From Chengkuizengella axinellae (lineage in GTDB: Bacteria; Bacillota; Bacilli; Paenibacillales; KCTC-33759): 64,000 bases of DNA. The notes below the pieces were generated by a model, which saw only the letters and a program-made list of their open reading frames with translations, made no database searches and had not been told where the DNA came from. The stretch is taken from the NCBI RefSeq assembly GCF_030730905.1, contig NZ_JAVAMP010000009.1, positions 62,001-126,000 on the forward strand, given 5' to 3'. Both the position numbers and the translations under genes were made by a program. Shown here one piece after another: positions 24,165 to 34,092 of the stretch (position 1 is its first letter; each line of letters opens with the position of its first letter).

Positions 24165-24872
24165 TTAAAATTGCAGCCAGCTAGGGGTAATACTGTTCAA
24201 CCAGATTGTAATTTTAGCCATTTGACCTGTGAATAATAAAATTCCAACGAATATCATCATTACTCCACCTATTTTCATAACAACACTTGAATACTTTAAT
24301 ATCCATTTTGTTGATCCTATAAAAAATGCCATGATGAAGAATGGAATCGCAAATCCAAGTGTATAAGCAGTAATCAAATCAAACCAAATTCCAGGTTCAG
24401 TAGCTGCTAATGCTACTATAGAGCCTAAGATAGGACCTACACATGGTGACCAACCCGCAGCAAAACCAATTCCAATTAAAAATGTACCAAAATATCCTGC
24501 AGGTTTGGATGCCCATTTAAACTTGATCTCTCTCATTAAAAGCTGAGGTTTAAAAATCCCCATTAAAAATAATCCCATTAGAATAATAAGCAATCCTGCA
24601 ATCTGAGTAAGGAGTTCATCATAGCCAATAAACAACTCAGCTAGTAAACCAGCAGATAACCCTAATGTATAATAAACTGCTGAAAAGCCCAATATAAAAA
24701 ATAAAGTGTGCAGCATGGTTTTCAACCGAACTTCTTTACTCTGCCCCGTTTTTAAATTACTTACCGATACCCCTGTAATGTAAGAAATATAAGAAGGGTA
24801 TAACGGTAAGCAGCACGGAGATATAAAGGAAGCCAATCCTGCCCAAAATGCAACCCAGATGTTAAGCTCCAT
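24165..24872 (-). CDS. ccdA: CcdA-type thiol-disulfide transporter
   Basis: About 235 aa with six to seven membrane segments. The first holds the redox motif SPCCLPLYPSY (CxP-type Cys pair) and the central one GWSPCVGPILG, the paired half-motif; these cysteines carry electrons across the membrane for cytochrome c maturation and spore-protein reduction. The frame begins at TTG 24887, but that codon lies inside an AAGGAG element; ATG 24872 follows it by 6 bases. The zinc-binding lipoprotein gene ends 37 bases upstream, so the two may be cotranscribed, an unusual pairing. Confidence 0.88.
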   Translation of the reverse strand: MELNIWVAFWAGLASFISPCCLPLYPSYISYITGVSVSNLKTGQSKEVRLKTMLHTLFFILGFSAVYYTLGLSAGLLAELFIGYDELLTQIAGLLIILMGLFLMGIFKPQLLMREIKFKWASKPAGYFGTFLIGIGFAAGWSPCVGPILGSIVALAATEPGIWFDLITAYTLGFAIPFFIMAFFIGSTKWILKYSSVVMKIGGVMMIFVGILLFTGQMAKITIWLNSITPSWLQF

Positions 24873-24908
24873 ATTGATCTCCTTCAAATAAAAGTTTTTG
24901 ATCTCCTT

Positions 24909-25865
24909 TTATTGTAGAGCTTTCTCCAAGCTTGTCAAATTACTTTCCATAATTGTAAAATAATCGTCACCATTTTTCGCTTGATCTTCAGTTAATCCTT
25001 CTAATGGATTTAGAACAAGCGTTTCAATGTTTAATTCCTTTGCTAATGATTCTGCAAGTTTAGGAGAAACTAATTCTTCAAATAAAATATATTGAATATT
25101 ATTTTCCTCAATAAAAATGGAGATGTTTTTATAATCTTGAATGGTAGGTTCAGCATCTGGCGACAATCCCATAATAGAATGTTGAGTTAACTCATATTCA
25201 TTTGCTAAATATCCATACGCCTGATGAGAAACAACAAAATCATTCCTAGAAGTGTTCTCCAAAACTTCTTTGTACTTTAAATGAAGCTCATCTAATTGAT
25301 TAGAAAGTTCTATAAAACGTTCCTCATAATCATCTTTATGCGTAGGATCTATGTTTATTAATCCTTGTTTAATATTTTCCGCCAATATCTTTGCTTGAAC
25401 AGGACTTAACCAAATATGAGGGTCATAAACACCATGTTCTTCTTCATGATCATCTTCATCCTCATGACCTTCCTCAAGCTCTGAGCCTAATTTTTCTGTT
25501 CCTAAACTAGCTTCAACCAACCCAACGCTTGTATCTCCATCCAAGGTAGAGAAAAAGTTCTCAATCCAGCTCTCAAAACCAAGCCCATTATAAATAAAAA
25601 GGTCTGCTTCTGTAATTTGGATCATATCTCTTGTTTTTGGTGACCAATCATGAGGTTCAACACCCGTTGGAACCAAGTTTTGAACATTTACATATTCCCC
25701 TCCTATTTTTTCAGCAAAATCATATAATGGATAGAAGGTCGTCACAATATCAATTTTATCATCTGCTTCTACTATAGTTTCTGAAGTTTGTTCAGAAACA
25801 CATCCCACCAATATAATTGAAAATATAAAAAGAATCATAAATACGATATTAAATTTTTTAAGCAT
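24909..25865 (-). CDS. znuA: Zinc ABC transporter substrate-binding lipoprotein (ZnuA/AdcA-like)
   Basis: About 318 aa from ATG 25865, chosen because GGGGGAG lies about 7 bases before it. Residues 1-22 form a lipoprotein signal ending LVGC. Zinc-ligand positions typical of cluster A-I proteins are visible: GVEPHDWSP, an Asp/Glu/His-rich loop (EEGHEDEDDHEEEHG, residues about 130-145), DPHIWLSP, VVSHQAYGYLA, and a C-terminal Glu/Asp region. No permease or ATPase genes adjoin it, so it must pair with a transporter elsewhere. A Zur box lies 30 bases upstream. Confidence 0.92.
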   Translation of the reverse strand: MLKKFNIVFMILFIFSIILVGCVSEQTSETIVEADDKIDIVTTFYPLYDFAEKIGGEYVNVQNLVPTGVEPHDWSPKTRDMIQITEADLFIYNGLGFESWIENFFSTLDGDTSVGLVEASLGTEKLGSELEEGHEDEDDHEEEHGVYDPHIWLSPVQAKILAENIKQGLINIDPTHKDDYEERFIELSNQLDELHLKYKEVLENTSRNDFVVSHQAYGYLANEYELTQHSIMGLSPDAEPTIQDYKNISIFIEENNIQYILFEELVSPKLAESLAKELNIETLVLNPLEGLTEDQAKNGDDYFTIMESNLTSLEKALQ

Positions 25866-25894
25866 TTCAATCTCCCCCAGTAAACTCAATTACT

Positions 25895-25915
25895 AAATCG
25901 TAATAATTACTATTT
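25895..25915 (-). promoter_or_regulatory. Zur box
   Basis: AAATCGTAAT-A-ATTACTATTT differs from the Gram-positive Zur consensus palindrome (AAATCGTAAT-N-ATTACGATTT) at one position only. It lies upstream of the zinc-binding lipoprotein gene. The zur gene itself is 4.5 kb away at 30400. Confidence 0.9.
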
Positions 25916-25980
25916 ACACTCAGAATTATACATGGAGATATTTTTAGATGTCAATATCTTTTTTATATAACAACTATTTT

Positions 25981-27135
25981 TTAAGATTTTGTTCTCATTT
26001 TATACAAATGTGTACCAAAAAACCCAATACTTGATATAAAGCCTAATAAAGCAGCAATATAATAAAGCGTTTCTCCATTGAATTGATTATACAACCAGCC
26101 CCCAAGCATTCCACTGCTCATACCAGCTAGCCCTGCCCAAATTACTGTAAATACGGCTAAACCTGTTGAACGATATTCGTCCGGAATCAACCCTGATAAA
26201 TACCGAATGGCTGTTATTAAAAATATGCCAAATGAAATACTATGAAGAGCCTGCACTCCAATAATTAGATATGGATTGTCCAAAGCTGCAGTTAGAACAT
26301 ATCTTAATGTATAAGCTAATCCTGCTACTGCAAGCAAAGGCAGCTCTTTATAACGATGGCCATATTTGCTCAACAATAATAAAACTGGAATTTCACTTAA
26401 TGCTGCAACCATTGGTGATAATCCTAGCCATTTTTCTTCAGTTCCCAGTTCTTTCAAATATAGAGATATAAAATGATCATTTGTACGATGGGAGATTGAA
26501 ATAACAAAAATCAACAAAAGAAACCACAATAATTCTTTAGATCTAAGTAAATTAAATATCCCTGAAAATTCCATCTTTTTAACAGACCCTTGACGGTCTC
26601 TCAATCCGAATGTAAGGAAAAAAGCAGCTGCTGTGGTGATGAATAATAAAAATATAGTTTTATCCATCCCTACTCTATTTAAAATAAACCCCATGACAAG
26701 TGCTGAGAAAGAAAATCCTAAAGATCCCCATACCCTGACTCCTGCGTAACTAGATTTCGTGTTTTTTATAGTCAACAGTGTAAGACTATCAGACAAAGAA
26801 ATAACAGGGTTTTGGAAGAAAAAGAAAAACAAAATAACTATTAATGTAATCGAAAATTGATCTACCTGCCACAACCATAAAAGCATTATCATTTGTCCAA
26901 ATAAAAGAATAATGAGCACTTTTTTTACGGTTTGAAATCTATCACTGATCACTCCCCATAAAATATTCGACACAATTCCTGCTATTGGACCTATTCCTAA
27001 TAATGTTCCAATTTGAACCTTAGAATATCCCACGGCCTCAAAATATAAAGGAAGATAAGTAACAATGATTCCCATACTCATATAAAATATAAAAAGAAAC
27101 AACTTTAATATGTGAATATCCTTTAAATTATTCAT
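25981..27135 (-). CDS. MFS transporter (PPP/nucleoside-symporter-like, 12 TM)
   Basis: 384 aa with about 12 hydrophobic segments. The N-terminal LKLFLFIFYMSMGIIVTYLPLYF and the GVISDRFQTVKKVL loop between TM2 and TM3 fit the MFS_1-like group that includes HcaT and YwbF. The substrate is unknown. The frame opens at GTG 27141, but AAGGG is 5 bases before ATG 27135. It lies between metG and the zinc lipoprotein gene, on the same strand. Confidence 0.82.
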   Translation of the reverse strand: MNNLKDIHILKLFLFIFYMSMGIIVTYLPLYFEAVGYSKVQIGTLLGIGPIAGIVSNILWGVISDRFQTVKKVLIILLFGQMIMLLWLWQVDQFSITLIVILFFFFFQNPVISLSDSLTLLTIKNTKSSYAGVRVWGSLGFSFSALVMGFILNRVGMDKTIFLLFITTAAAFFLTFGLRDRQGSVKKMEFSGIFNLLRSKELLWFLLLIFVISISHRTNDHFISLYLKELGTEEKWLGLSPMVAALSEIPVLLLLSKYGHRYKELPLLAVAGLAYTLRYVLTAALDNPYLIIGVQALHSISFGIFLITAIRYLSGLIPDEYRSTGLAVFTVIWAGLAGMSSGMLGGWLYNQFNGETLYYIAALLGFISSIGFFGTHLYKMRTKS

Positions 27136-27167
27136 AATCACCCTTCTAAAATTTCAAATTATAAAAG

Positions 27168-27189
27168 CTCCCTTTTATACTAAAGGGAG
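27168..27189. terminator. Hairpin between metG and the MFS gene
   Basis: CTCCCTTT and AAAGGGAG form a perfect 8-bp stem with a 6-base loop, with A/T-rich flanks on both sides. It may be a second metG terminator, or a leader hairpin of the MFS gene. Confidence 0.5.
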
Positions 27190-27266
27190 ATAAAAAAGAT
27201 CGAATTAAAATACATATCATTATAACACGAAAAGATCATTTTATAACTAGGAAAAAATACGAAATA

Positions 27267-27309
27267 AAACTCGAATTCGGTCCATTGTTAGTGGCCCAAA
27301 TCCGAGTTT
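27267..27309 (-). terminator. Terminator of metG
   Basis: On the minus strand AAACTCGGATT-x-GG and CCGAATTCGAGTTT pair in a stem of about 17 bp (a few G-T pairs), followed by a T-rich tract. It starts 27 bases past the metG stop. Confidence 0.8.
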
Positions 27310-27335
27310 CAAACTTGTTTATATCAAATGTCCAA

Positions 27336-29679
<2,344 letters not shown>

Positions 29680-29945
29680 TGGGTATTAAAAAAAGCCCTA
29701 TCCATTTGGGACGAGAGCTTTCTCACGTGTTACCACCCAACTTCCCCTTTACTTTTACAAGCAAAAGGCTCAGTAAGTCAATGACTTCCCTTTAACGTAG
29801 GAATCCGTTATCGCCTTATCGTTTCAAGAACTAAAAACCACTCGACGACAAATCCTCCTGGACCATTTTCCAGCTTTTTCTCCTATACCGGTTTTCAGCT
29901 TCCCCCGGCTCTCTGTCATAGTGTAAAAACTGTACTTATCCATTC
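29680..29945 (-). promoter_or_regulatory. T-box riboswitch, methionine specifier
   Basis: The minus-strand leader has AGAGAG and GGTATAGGAG-like stem I elements, then CTGGAAAATGGTCCAGG with ATG (29864-29866) as the likely specifier codon followed by a purine. The conserved T-box TTGGGTGGTAACACG is at 29725-29741. A short hairpin (CCC/GGG) with T7 ends it. Uncharged tRNA-Met would favour the antiterminator and metG expression. Confidence 0.9.
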
Positions 29946-30037
29946 ATAGGAATTCAACCCAAAATACTGGGCAATATATTTTCTTAAGTATAGTAAACAT
30001 TGAATTTGTAAACTTACGAAATATGATGTTAGAACAA

Positions 30038-30054
30038 AAACTCCTAACGGAGTT
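30038..30054 (-). terminator. Terminator of yidD
   Basis: AAACTCC-TAA-CGGAGTTT forms a tight hairpin; on the minus strand it continues GGAGTTTTTG. It lies about 60 bases past the yidD stop. Confidence 0.7.
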
Positions 30055-30110
30055 TGTAAATTCTTATGTTATAAAATATACATAATATTTCTTATAAAAG
30101 TCAAGTTAAC

Positions 30111-30329
30111 TTATTTATCAGGCACATGATCAATACCACCTGGGTGAAACGGGTGACACTTACTAATTCTTTTTGCACTTAATGCAGTACCCTTCACTAC
30201 CCCATGTTTTTCAACAGCTTCTAAAGCATATTGTGAGCATGTAGGATAAAAACGACACGTTGGGGGTTTTAGAGGAGAAATAAATTTTCTATAAAAATGT
30301 ATAGGTGCCATCCAAATTTTTTTTATCAT
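30111..30329 (-). CDS. yidD: Membrane protein insertion efficiency factor YidD
   Basis: 72 aa from ATG 30329; the frame is open for ten more codons, but the GGGGGG element lies between. A small inner-membrane-associated protein that assists YidC-dependent insertion. The family signature is complete: [34 protein letters not shown], then [18 protein letters not shown]. It lies 70 bases downstream of zur on the same strand. Confidence 0.93.
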   Translation of the reverse strand: MIKKIWMAPIHFYRKFISPLKPPTCRFYPTCSQYALEAVEKHGVVKGTALSAKRISKCHPFHPGGIDHVPDK

Positions 30330-30399
30330 AACTGCATGTCCCCCCTTTATCCACTGCACTTCGTTTTATAATACTAATGTTTAGACAATTTCAAATCAT

Positions 30400-30819
30400 T
30401 TAATTTTGACACTCTTTGCAAAATCCATACAATTCAAATTTGTGGTTTACAATTTGGAATTCGTCAGGTAATTCAGGTACATATTGTACAGGGCAATAAT
30501 TGATGGAGTAAGTTTTCTCACATTCGAGGCAAATTAAGTGATGATGATGTGAATCATCTTCACAACGTATTTTAAATTTAATGCCATCTTCAAATACAAA
30601 TTGCTCTATTACTCCTATTTCTTTCATCAACCTTAAATTTCGATAAACAGTATCAAAGCTTAACCCTGAATATTTATAGGACATCTTCTTGTAGACATCT
30701 TTTGCTGTTAAATAATTTTCATTATTAATAAAAAGTTCGATTAAAAATTTGCGCTGTTCTGTAACTTTAAAACCTTGCTTAGACAGTAAGGTTAATATTT
30801 CGTCCATCGTTAACATCAT
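30400..30819 (-). CDS. zur: Zinc uptake regulator Zur (Fur family)
   Basis: 139 aa. The N-terminal winged helix includes GFKVTEQRKFLIELF, YLTAKDVYKKMS and GLSFDTVYRNLRLMKEIGVI. The C-terminal half has the metal-binding DDSHHHHLICLECEKT with the first CxxC, and a second CxxC in YGFCKECQN for the structural zinc. The HHHHLICL form and GLSFDTVYRNL are closer to Zur than to Fur or PerR. A Zur box upstream of the zinc lipoprotein gene supports the call. ATG 30819 or the next ATG may be used. Confidence 0.88.
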   Translation of the reverse strand: MMLTMDEILTLLSKQGFKVTEQRKFLIELFINNENYLTAKDVYKKMSYKYSGLSFDTVYRNLRLMKEIGVIEQFVFEDGIKFKIRCEDDSHHHHLICLECEKTYSINYCPVQYVPELPDEFQIVNHKFELYGFCKECQN

Positions 30820-31097
30820 TTAACCTTCCTTCACAGTAACACTTCATAATCACCTATAGAACTTATAATACATAAATATGATTAACATATTCAAGTGTAA
30901 ATTGAAAAAACTTGACCTATATTGAAAAATCAAAAGCTTGTATAGAATACTAATGGATTGAAGCTGGTTCAAGGATGAGACGGACTGTAGATACGGGATA
31001 AACGTCCATTTTATTTCAATGCAGGGTATTCGTCTATTCAGAACAAGCGTCTACTACATATTGTATATTATCTTCAAAAAGGAGGAGGTGCAGACAA
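30820..31097. other. Intergenic region between zur and the YjcZ array
   Basis: No gene is seen in these 278 bases. They hold the divergent promoters of zur and of the first miniprotein gene. The second includes ATTCGTC at 31028-31034 and a CATATTGTATATTA element starting at 31057. Confidence 0.6.
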
Positions 31098-31217
31098 ATG
31101 AGTGCATATGGCGGCGGTGGGTATGGTTACGGAAGTTCATTAGGTAGAGCTGCAGTTATTGTATTAGTATTATTCATTCTTTTAGTTATCATTTTAGCTG
31201 CAGGCATCTACATCTAG
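31098..31217 (+). CDS. YjcZ-family sporulation miniprotein 1
   Basis: 39 aa: a short Gly/Tyr-rich head (MSAYGGGGYGYGSSLGR) then one membrane segment, AAVIVLVLFILLVIILAAG, ending YI. This is the pattern of YjcZ-type proteins found in Bacillales spores. GGAGGAGG precedes the ATG by 9 bases. An upstream CATA-type -10 suggests sporulation control. It is the first of five tandem paralogues, each about 34-39 aa. No terminator is evident before copy 2. Confidence 0.88.
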   Translation: MSAYGGGGYGYGSSLGRAAVIVLVLFILLVIILAAGIYI

Positions 31218-31306
31218 TTAAGATATAAAAACAACAATTAGTTTGATGAACTGTCTAAAATCTCTTTTTTTATAGAATGTATACTCTTTAAAGGAGGTGA
31301 TAGTAA

Positions 31307-31411
31307 ATGAGCGCATGTGGTGGAGGATACGGTCTAGGCAGAGCAGCTGGTATTGTATTAGTTCTTTTCATTCTTTTAGTTATCATCTTAGCTGCTGGTA
31401 TCTATATCTAA
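31307..31411 (+). CDS. YjcZ-family sporulation miniprotein 2
   Basis: 34 aa: head MSACGGGYGLGR and membrane segment AAGIVLVLFILLVIILAAGI. It differs from copy 1 by a Cys at position 4 and a shorter head. AAAGGAGGTGA precedes the ATG by 6 bases. It lacks the ATTCGTC box seen before copies 1, 3 and 4 and may be read from the promoter of copy 1. A terminator follows. Confidence 0.88.
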   Translation: MSACGGGYGLGRAAGIVLVLFILLVIILAAGIYI

Positions 31412-31424
31412 TAATAAATGTTTC

Positions 31425-31450
31425 CAGTGGGGATTACTCTTTCCCCACTG
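31425..31450 (+). terminator. Terminator after miniprotein 2
   Basis: CAGTGGGGA and TCCCCACTG form a 9-bp stem with an 8-base loop, followed by an A-rich and then T-rich tract. Confidence 0.75.
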
Positions 31451-31595
31451 AAAGCACAAATCCCCTTTTTTCCATACATAATCATCATCGTTAAGGGACA
31501 GACACACATTTTTACAATCTTAAGATATTCGTCCAAACAGGACAAGTATAGAGCTCATAATATATACTATTCCATTTACAAAGGAGGTAAAAAAT

Positions 31596-31700
31596 ATGAG
31601 TTCATATGGATGTGGTTCAAGAGGTTCAAGTTCCGTAGGTATTGTATTAGTTTTATTCATCCTTTTAGTTATCATTTTAATTGCTGGTGTTCATGTTTAA
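31596..31700 (+). CDS. YjcZ-family sporulation miniprotein 3
   Basis: 34 aa: head MSSYGCGSRGSSS and membrane segment VGIVLVLFILLVIILIAGV, ending HV. This is the most diverged head of the set, Ser-rich with one Cys. AAAGGAGG precedes the ATG by about 8 bases. ATTCGTC at 31527-31533 and CATAATATA 22 bases later form its putative promoter, spaced exactly as in copies 1 and 4. Confidence 0.88.
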   Translation: MSSYGCGSRGSSSVGIVLVLFILLVIILIAGVHV

Positions 31701-31714
31701 TTTAAGTTACTTTA

Positions 31715-31740
31715 AGCGGGGAAATGAATTTTTCCCCGCT
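31715..31740 (+). terminator. Terminator after miniprotein 3
   Basis: AGCGGGGAAA and TTTCCCCGCT form a perfect 10-bp stem with a 6-base loop, then TT. Confidence 0.8.
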
Positions 31741-31879
31741 TTGGTTAAGATCATCTTGTTGATTACATAATCATGGCATATGACATATACACATTTTTAT
31801 AAAAGAAGTTATTCGTCTATACGAGACAGTAAAGCTCATCATATTATATATTATCTCATTTACAAAGGAGGGTGAAGAA

Positions 31880-31987
31880 ATGAGCGCATGTGGTGGAGGA
31901 TATGGTGGAGCAGGTAGAGCTGCAGTTATCGTGTTAGTTTTATTCATTCTTTTAGTTATCATTTTAGCTGCTGCATTTGTTATTTAA
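31880..31987 (+). CDS. YjcZ-family sporulation miniprotein 4
   Basis: 35 aa: head MSACGGGYGGAGR and membrane segment AAVIVLVLFILLVIILAAA, ending FVI. AAAGGAGGGTGAAGAA precedes the ATG. Its promoter elements ATTCGTC (31811-31817) and CATATTATATA (from 31840) again have 22 bases between them. A terminator follows, so this copy looks like its own transcription unit. Confidence 0.88.
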   Translation: MSACGGGYGGAGRAAVIVLVLFILLVIILAAAFVI

Positions 31988-32002
31988 AAATAACATGTTT
32001 TA

Positions 32003-32034
32003 TTTAGATTCCCGCCGATAAAGCGGGATCTAAA
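32003..32034 (+). terminator. Terminator after miniprotein 4
   Basis: TTTAGATTCCCGC pairs with GCGGGATCTAAA (one bulged T) around a 6-base loop, followed by TTTTT. Confidence 0.85.
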
Positions 32035-32160
32035 TTTTTCCTCCATTGAAATCTGAAGGTTAGGGATAACCGTCTATTTTTTTTTTATAAGGATATATAC
32101 CCATGACAAAGTTGGTACATATGAATAGACTATATTATCCTATAAAAAGGAGGGAGCAAT

Positions 32161-32265
32161 ATGAGCGCATATAGAAAAGGTGTTGGTGTTGGTGTTGGTG
32201 CAGCGATAGTATTAGTACTCTTTATCCTATTAGTTATCATTTTAGCTGCTGGAGTATTTATATAA
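32161..32265 (+). CDS. YjcZ-family sporulation miniprotein 5
   Basis: 34 aa: head MSAYRKGVGVGVG, with two basic residues, and membrane segment AAIVLVLFILLVIILAAGV, ending FI. The head lacks the Gly-Gly-Tyr run of the others. AAAAAGGAGGGAGC lies directly before the ATG. Upstream there is a weaker version of the promoter motif (CCGTCTAT, and CTATATTATCC at about 32128). Confidence 0.86.
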   Translation: MSAYRKGVGVGVGAAIVLVLFILLVIILAAGVFI

Positions 32266-32305
32266 ATATAAAGGTGGAACTTCAAGAAAATATTCAAATC
32301 ATACA

Positions 32306-32330
32306 AGAGTCCCGTATAATACGGGACTCT
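32306..32330 (+). terminator. Terminator after miniprotein 5
   Basis: AGAGTCCCGT and ACGGGACTCT form a perfect 10-bp stem with a 5-base loop, followed by ATTTATTTAT. Convergent with the Hsp20-like gene. Confidence 0.82.
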
Positions 32331-32370
32331 ATTTATTTATAATGAACTTATAAAATTAGACACTTCCTTT

Positions 32371-32811
32371 TTAAATTCTGAAGTTATACCACTTATTTTC
32401 GGATTCATCTTTCTTTTTATCAAAAACAAGTTTTAATAATCCTTCTTGATACTTAATTGACAATGGTTTTTCTTTAACAGCAGAAGGCAATGGTATATAT
32501 CTTGTGAAGTTTACATTTCTTCTTTCGCTGTAAAAATGACCACTAATGCTTGCATCCTGATGTAAAAAACCTTTCAAATACATGTTCTTTCCAGTAGAAC
32601 GAACTGAAAAATCGGTCTTCTTTTCTTTTTCCATACCAGGAACTTCTAAGATTACGACAACTTTCTTGCCTTTTTCAATTACTTCTGTTTTGGGTCCATC
32701 TAGAAATAATTGATTAATTTGTCCAACCATATCCTCACTTACTTTTAATGCTTTATGAAAAGATTGCTGAATCTGATCAATATCTTTCATATGACGCGAA
32801 AACCATGACAT
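32371..32811 (-). CDS. Hsp20/alpha-crystallin-like protein
   Basis: 146 aa. A central beta-sandwich typical of small heat-shock proteins is readable from about residue 42: EVIEKGKKVVVILEVPGMEK, then FSVRSTGKNMYLKGFL, FTRYIPLPSAVKEKPLSIKY and QEGLLKLVFDKKK (A-x-x-x-G-x-L-like motif). The N terminus is helical. These proteins hold unfolded proteins or, in some Bacilli, are spore-coat components; the neighbouring YjcZ array makes a spore role possible. GGAGG precedes the ATG. Confidence 0.75.
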   Translation of the reverse strand: MSWFSRHMKDIDQIQQSFHKALKVSEDMVGQINQLFLDGPKTEVIEKGKKVVVILEVPGMEKEKKTDFSVRSTGKNMYLKGFLHQDASISGHFYSERRNVNFTRYIPLPSAVKEKPLSIKYQEGLLKLVFDKKKDESENKWYNFRI

Positions 32812-32886
32812 CTTACACCCCTCCTTTATTACCTTTACTTATACAATACGAAGGTGAAGGGCATTAGGTGTAGGCACATGTCTATT

Positions 32887-33504
32887 TTACGATTTATTCT
32901 TTTTAGACTTCTTTTTGCTTTTTTTATTGTTATTCTTATCTTTAGTCCGTAGATCATTTGACAGTTCAAGCTTTTCAATAAAATCTATTTCATTTAACCC
33001 TGAATTTGTTTCCTCTTTTACATCCGTTATTGGTTTCACGTTGACTGGAATTGGTTCTTCTTCTGGACTTGGTTCTGCTTTGATAACTGGAATTGGTTTC
33101 TCTTCTATACTTGGTTCTGCTTTGATGACTGGAATTGGTTTCTCTTCTATACTTGGTTCTGCTTTGATGACTGGAATTGGTTTCTCTTCTATACTTGGTT
33201 CTGCTTTGATGACTGGAGTTGTATTCACGTCTATATCATCATTCATATTTTGAGCCTGAGTTGTAAAGGGGAATACTTGTGGACTGTTAAATTTAGTTGC
33301 TACTGCTTTTCCTGATACATTAACATTGTTGGCGAAGCCTTCAGCAGGCTCATCCTCACTATTACCTTTTTCTCTGGAAGTACTAACACTGCTAGAGCTT
33401 TGCACTTTTCCCGTATCTCCTAAGTACTTTACAGCAATTGCACCCAAAACACCTCCTATCAATATACCAAGTAATAAATCTTTACTGTTAATATCGTCTG
33501 ACAC
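32887..33504 (-). CDS. YtxH-like anchored protein with 14-residue repeats
   Basis: 205 aa. A short head is followed by one membrane segment (LLLGILIGGVLGAIAVKYLG, residues 10-29) with the Gly-rich YtxH pattern. Residues about 95-155 hold tandem PVIKAEPSIEEKPI units, extended and acidic. The C terminus is a Lys/Asn/Ser-rich tail (KNNNKKSKKKSKKNKS). It follows the YtxG-like gene by 29 bases, the same order as ytxG-ytxH in Bacillus. The repeats suggest a flexible spacer. The function is unknown. Confidence 0.68.
   Translation of the reverse strand: MSDDINSKDLLLGILIGGVLGAIAVKYLGDTGKVQSSSSVSTSREKGNSEDEPAEGFANNVNVSGKAVATKFNSPQVFPFTTQAQNMNDDIDVNTTPVIKAEPSIEEKPIPVIKAEPSIEEKPIPVIKAEPSIEEKPIPVIKAEPSPEEEPIPVNVKPITDVKEETNSGLNEIDFIEKLELSNDLRTKDKNNNKKSKKKSKKNKS
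33047..33214 (-). repeat. Four 42-bp tandem repeats in the YtxH-like gene
   Basis: Units start at 33047, 33089, 33131 and 33173, exactly 42 bp apart, encoding PVIKAEPSIEEKPI-type units. The second, third and fourth are almost identical in DNA. In-frame copy-number change would alter the linker length without breaking the gene. Confidence 0.92.
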
Positions 33505-33533
33505 ACAAATCCTCTCCTTTAAAATCTACAAGT

Positions 33534-33950
33534 TCATTTTAGTTTTTTCCACATGTCTATAGTAGTAGAGGCCAAATTCACAAAATATGAGATACTGCTG
33601 TCTTGATTTTCTTTGTTACTAGACGTTTCTTTTAAGTTGGATGCTAATGTACTAGTCACAGAGTCAGATTTCTTCTGTATTGAAGAAGCTGTATGTTGAA
33701 AAGAATCAACCAGTTTATTTATGGTTTCAATCATTGATTTTGTCGAGTCCATACATGGTTTAATTTCTTTCGTGATTTGTGCTGTACTTTGAATCAAATC
33801 TGCCCCTTCAACTGTTGATTTTTCAATTTGTTTAATCACTTTAGAAAATTGCTTTACAAAACGATAGCTGAAGATCAACATAAATACGATTAACAAAATC
33901 AATAAACATAAAAATGCTGAAATGAGAATCAAAACGATTTCAATGAGCAT
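33534..33950 (-). CDS. DUF948 (YtxG-like) protein
   Basis: 138 aa from ATG 33950, which GGGG precedes by 8 bases; the frame opens at GTG 33959. An N-terminal membrane segment (IEIVLILISAFLCLLILLIV) is followed by a long amphipathic coiled-coil-like region with heptad-spaced hydrophobics (VIKQIEKSTVEGADLIQST, IKPCMDSTKSMIETINKLVD). This is the DUF948/YtxG layout. It lies just upstream of the YtxH-like gene; in Bacillus that pair belongs to a general stress operon. Confidence 0.75.
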   Translation of the reverse strand: MLIEIVLILISAFLCLLILLIVFMLIFSYRFVKQFSKVIKQIEKSTVEGADLIQSTAQITKEIKPCMDSTKSMIETINKLVDSFQHTASSIQKKSDSVTSTLASNLKETSSNKENQDSSISYFVNLASTTIDMWKKLK

Positions 33951-34043
33951 ACATTTCACCCCAATTTACCGCTTAAGCAAATTTAGTCATTTGCCCAGTT
34001 AATACTCTATATTATAGGAAGCACAACTGTAATTTGACACAAA

Positions 34044-34079
34044 AAAATGAAGTATTCTAAAATTTGAACACTTCATTTT
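34044..34079 (-). terminator. Terminator of the SufR-like regulator gene
   Basis: On the minus strand AAAATGAAGT...TTC pairs with GAA...ACTTCATTTT around an 8-base A/T loop, followed by a T run. It lies just past the stop at 34093. Confidence 0.8.
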
Positions 34080-34092
34080 TTAAAAAATATAT

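Noticed and set aside
24909-25865. Manganese-binding lipoprotein under MntR, given the nearby mntR
   Set aside because: The upstream palindrome matches a Zur box, and the His/Asp/Glu-rich loop is typical of zinc-binding proteins.
29680-29945. A tRNA gene in the metG upstream region
   Set aside because: The conserved elements fit a T-box leader; no cloverleaf with a TTCGANTC arm was found.
31028-32330. Regularly spaced repeats that at first resemble a CRISPR-like array
   Set aside because: The repeats are coding (YjcZ-type genes with ribosome binding sites), about 210-290 bp apart, without short identical direct repeats and spacers, and no cas genes are present.
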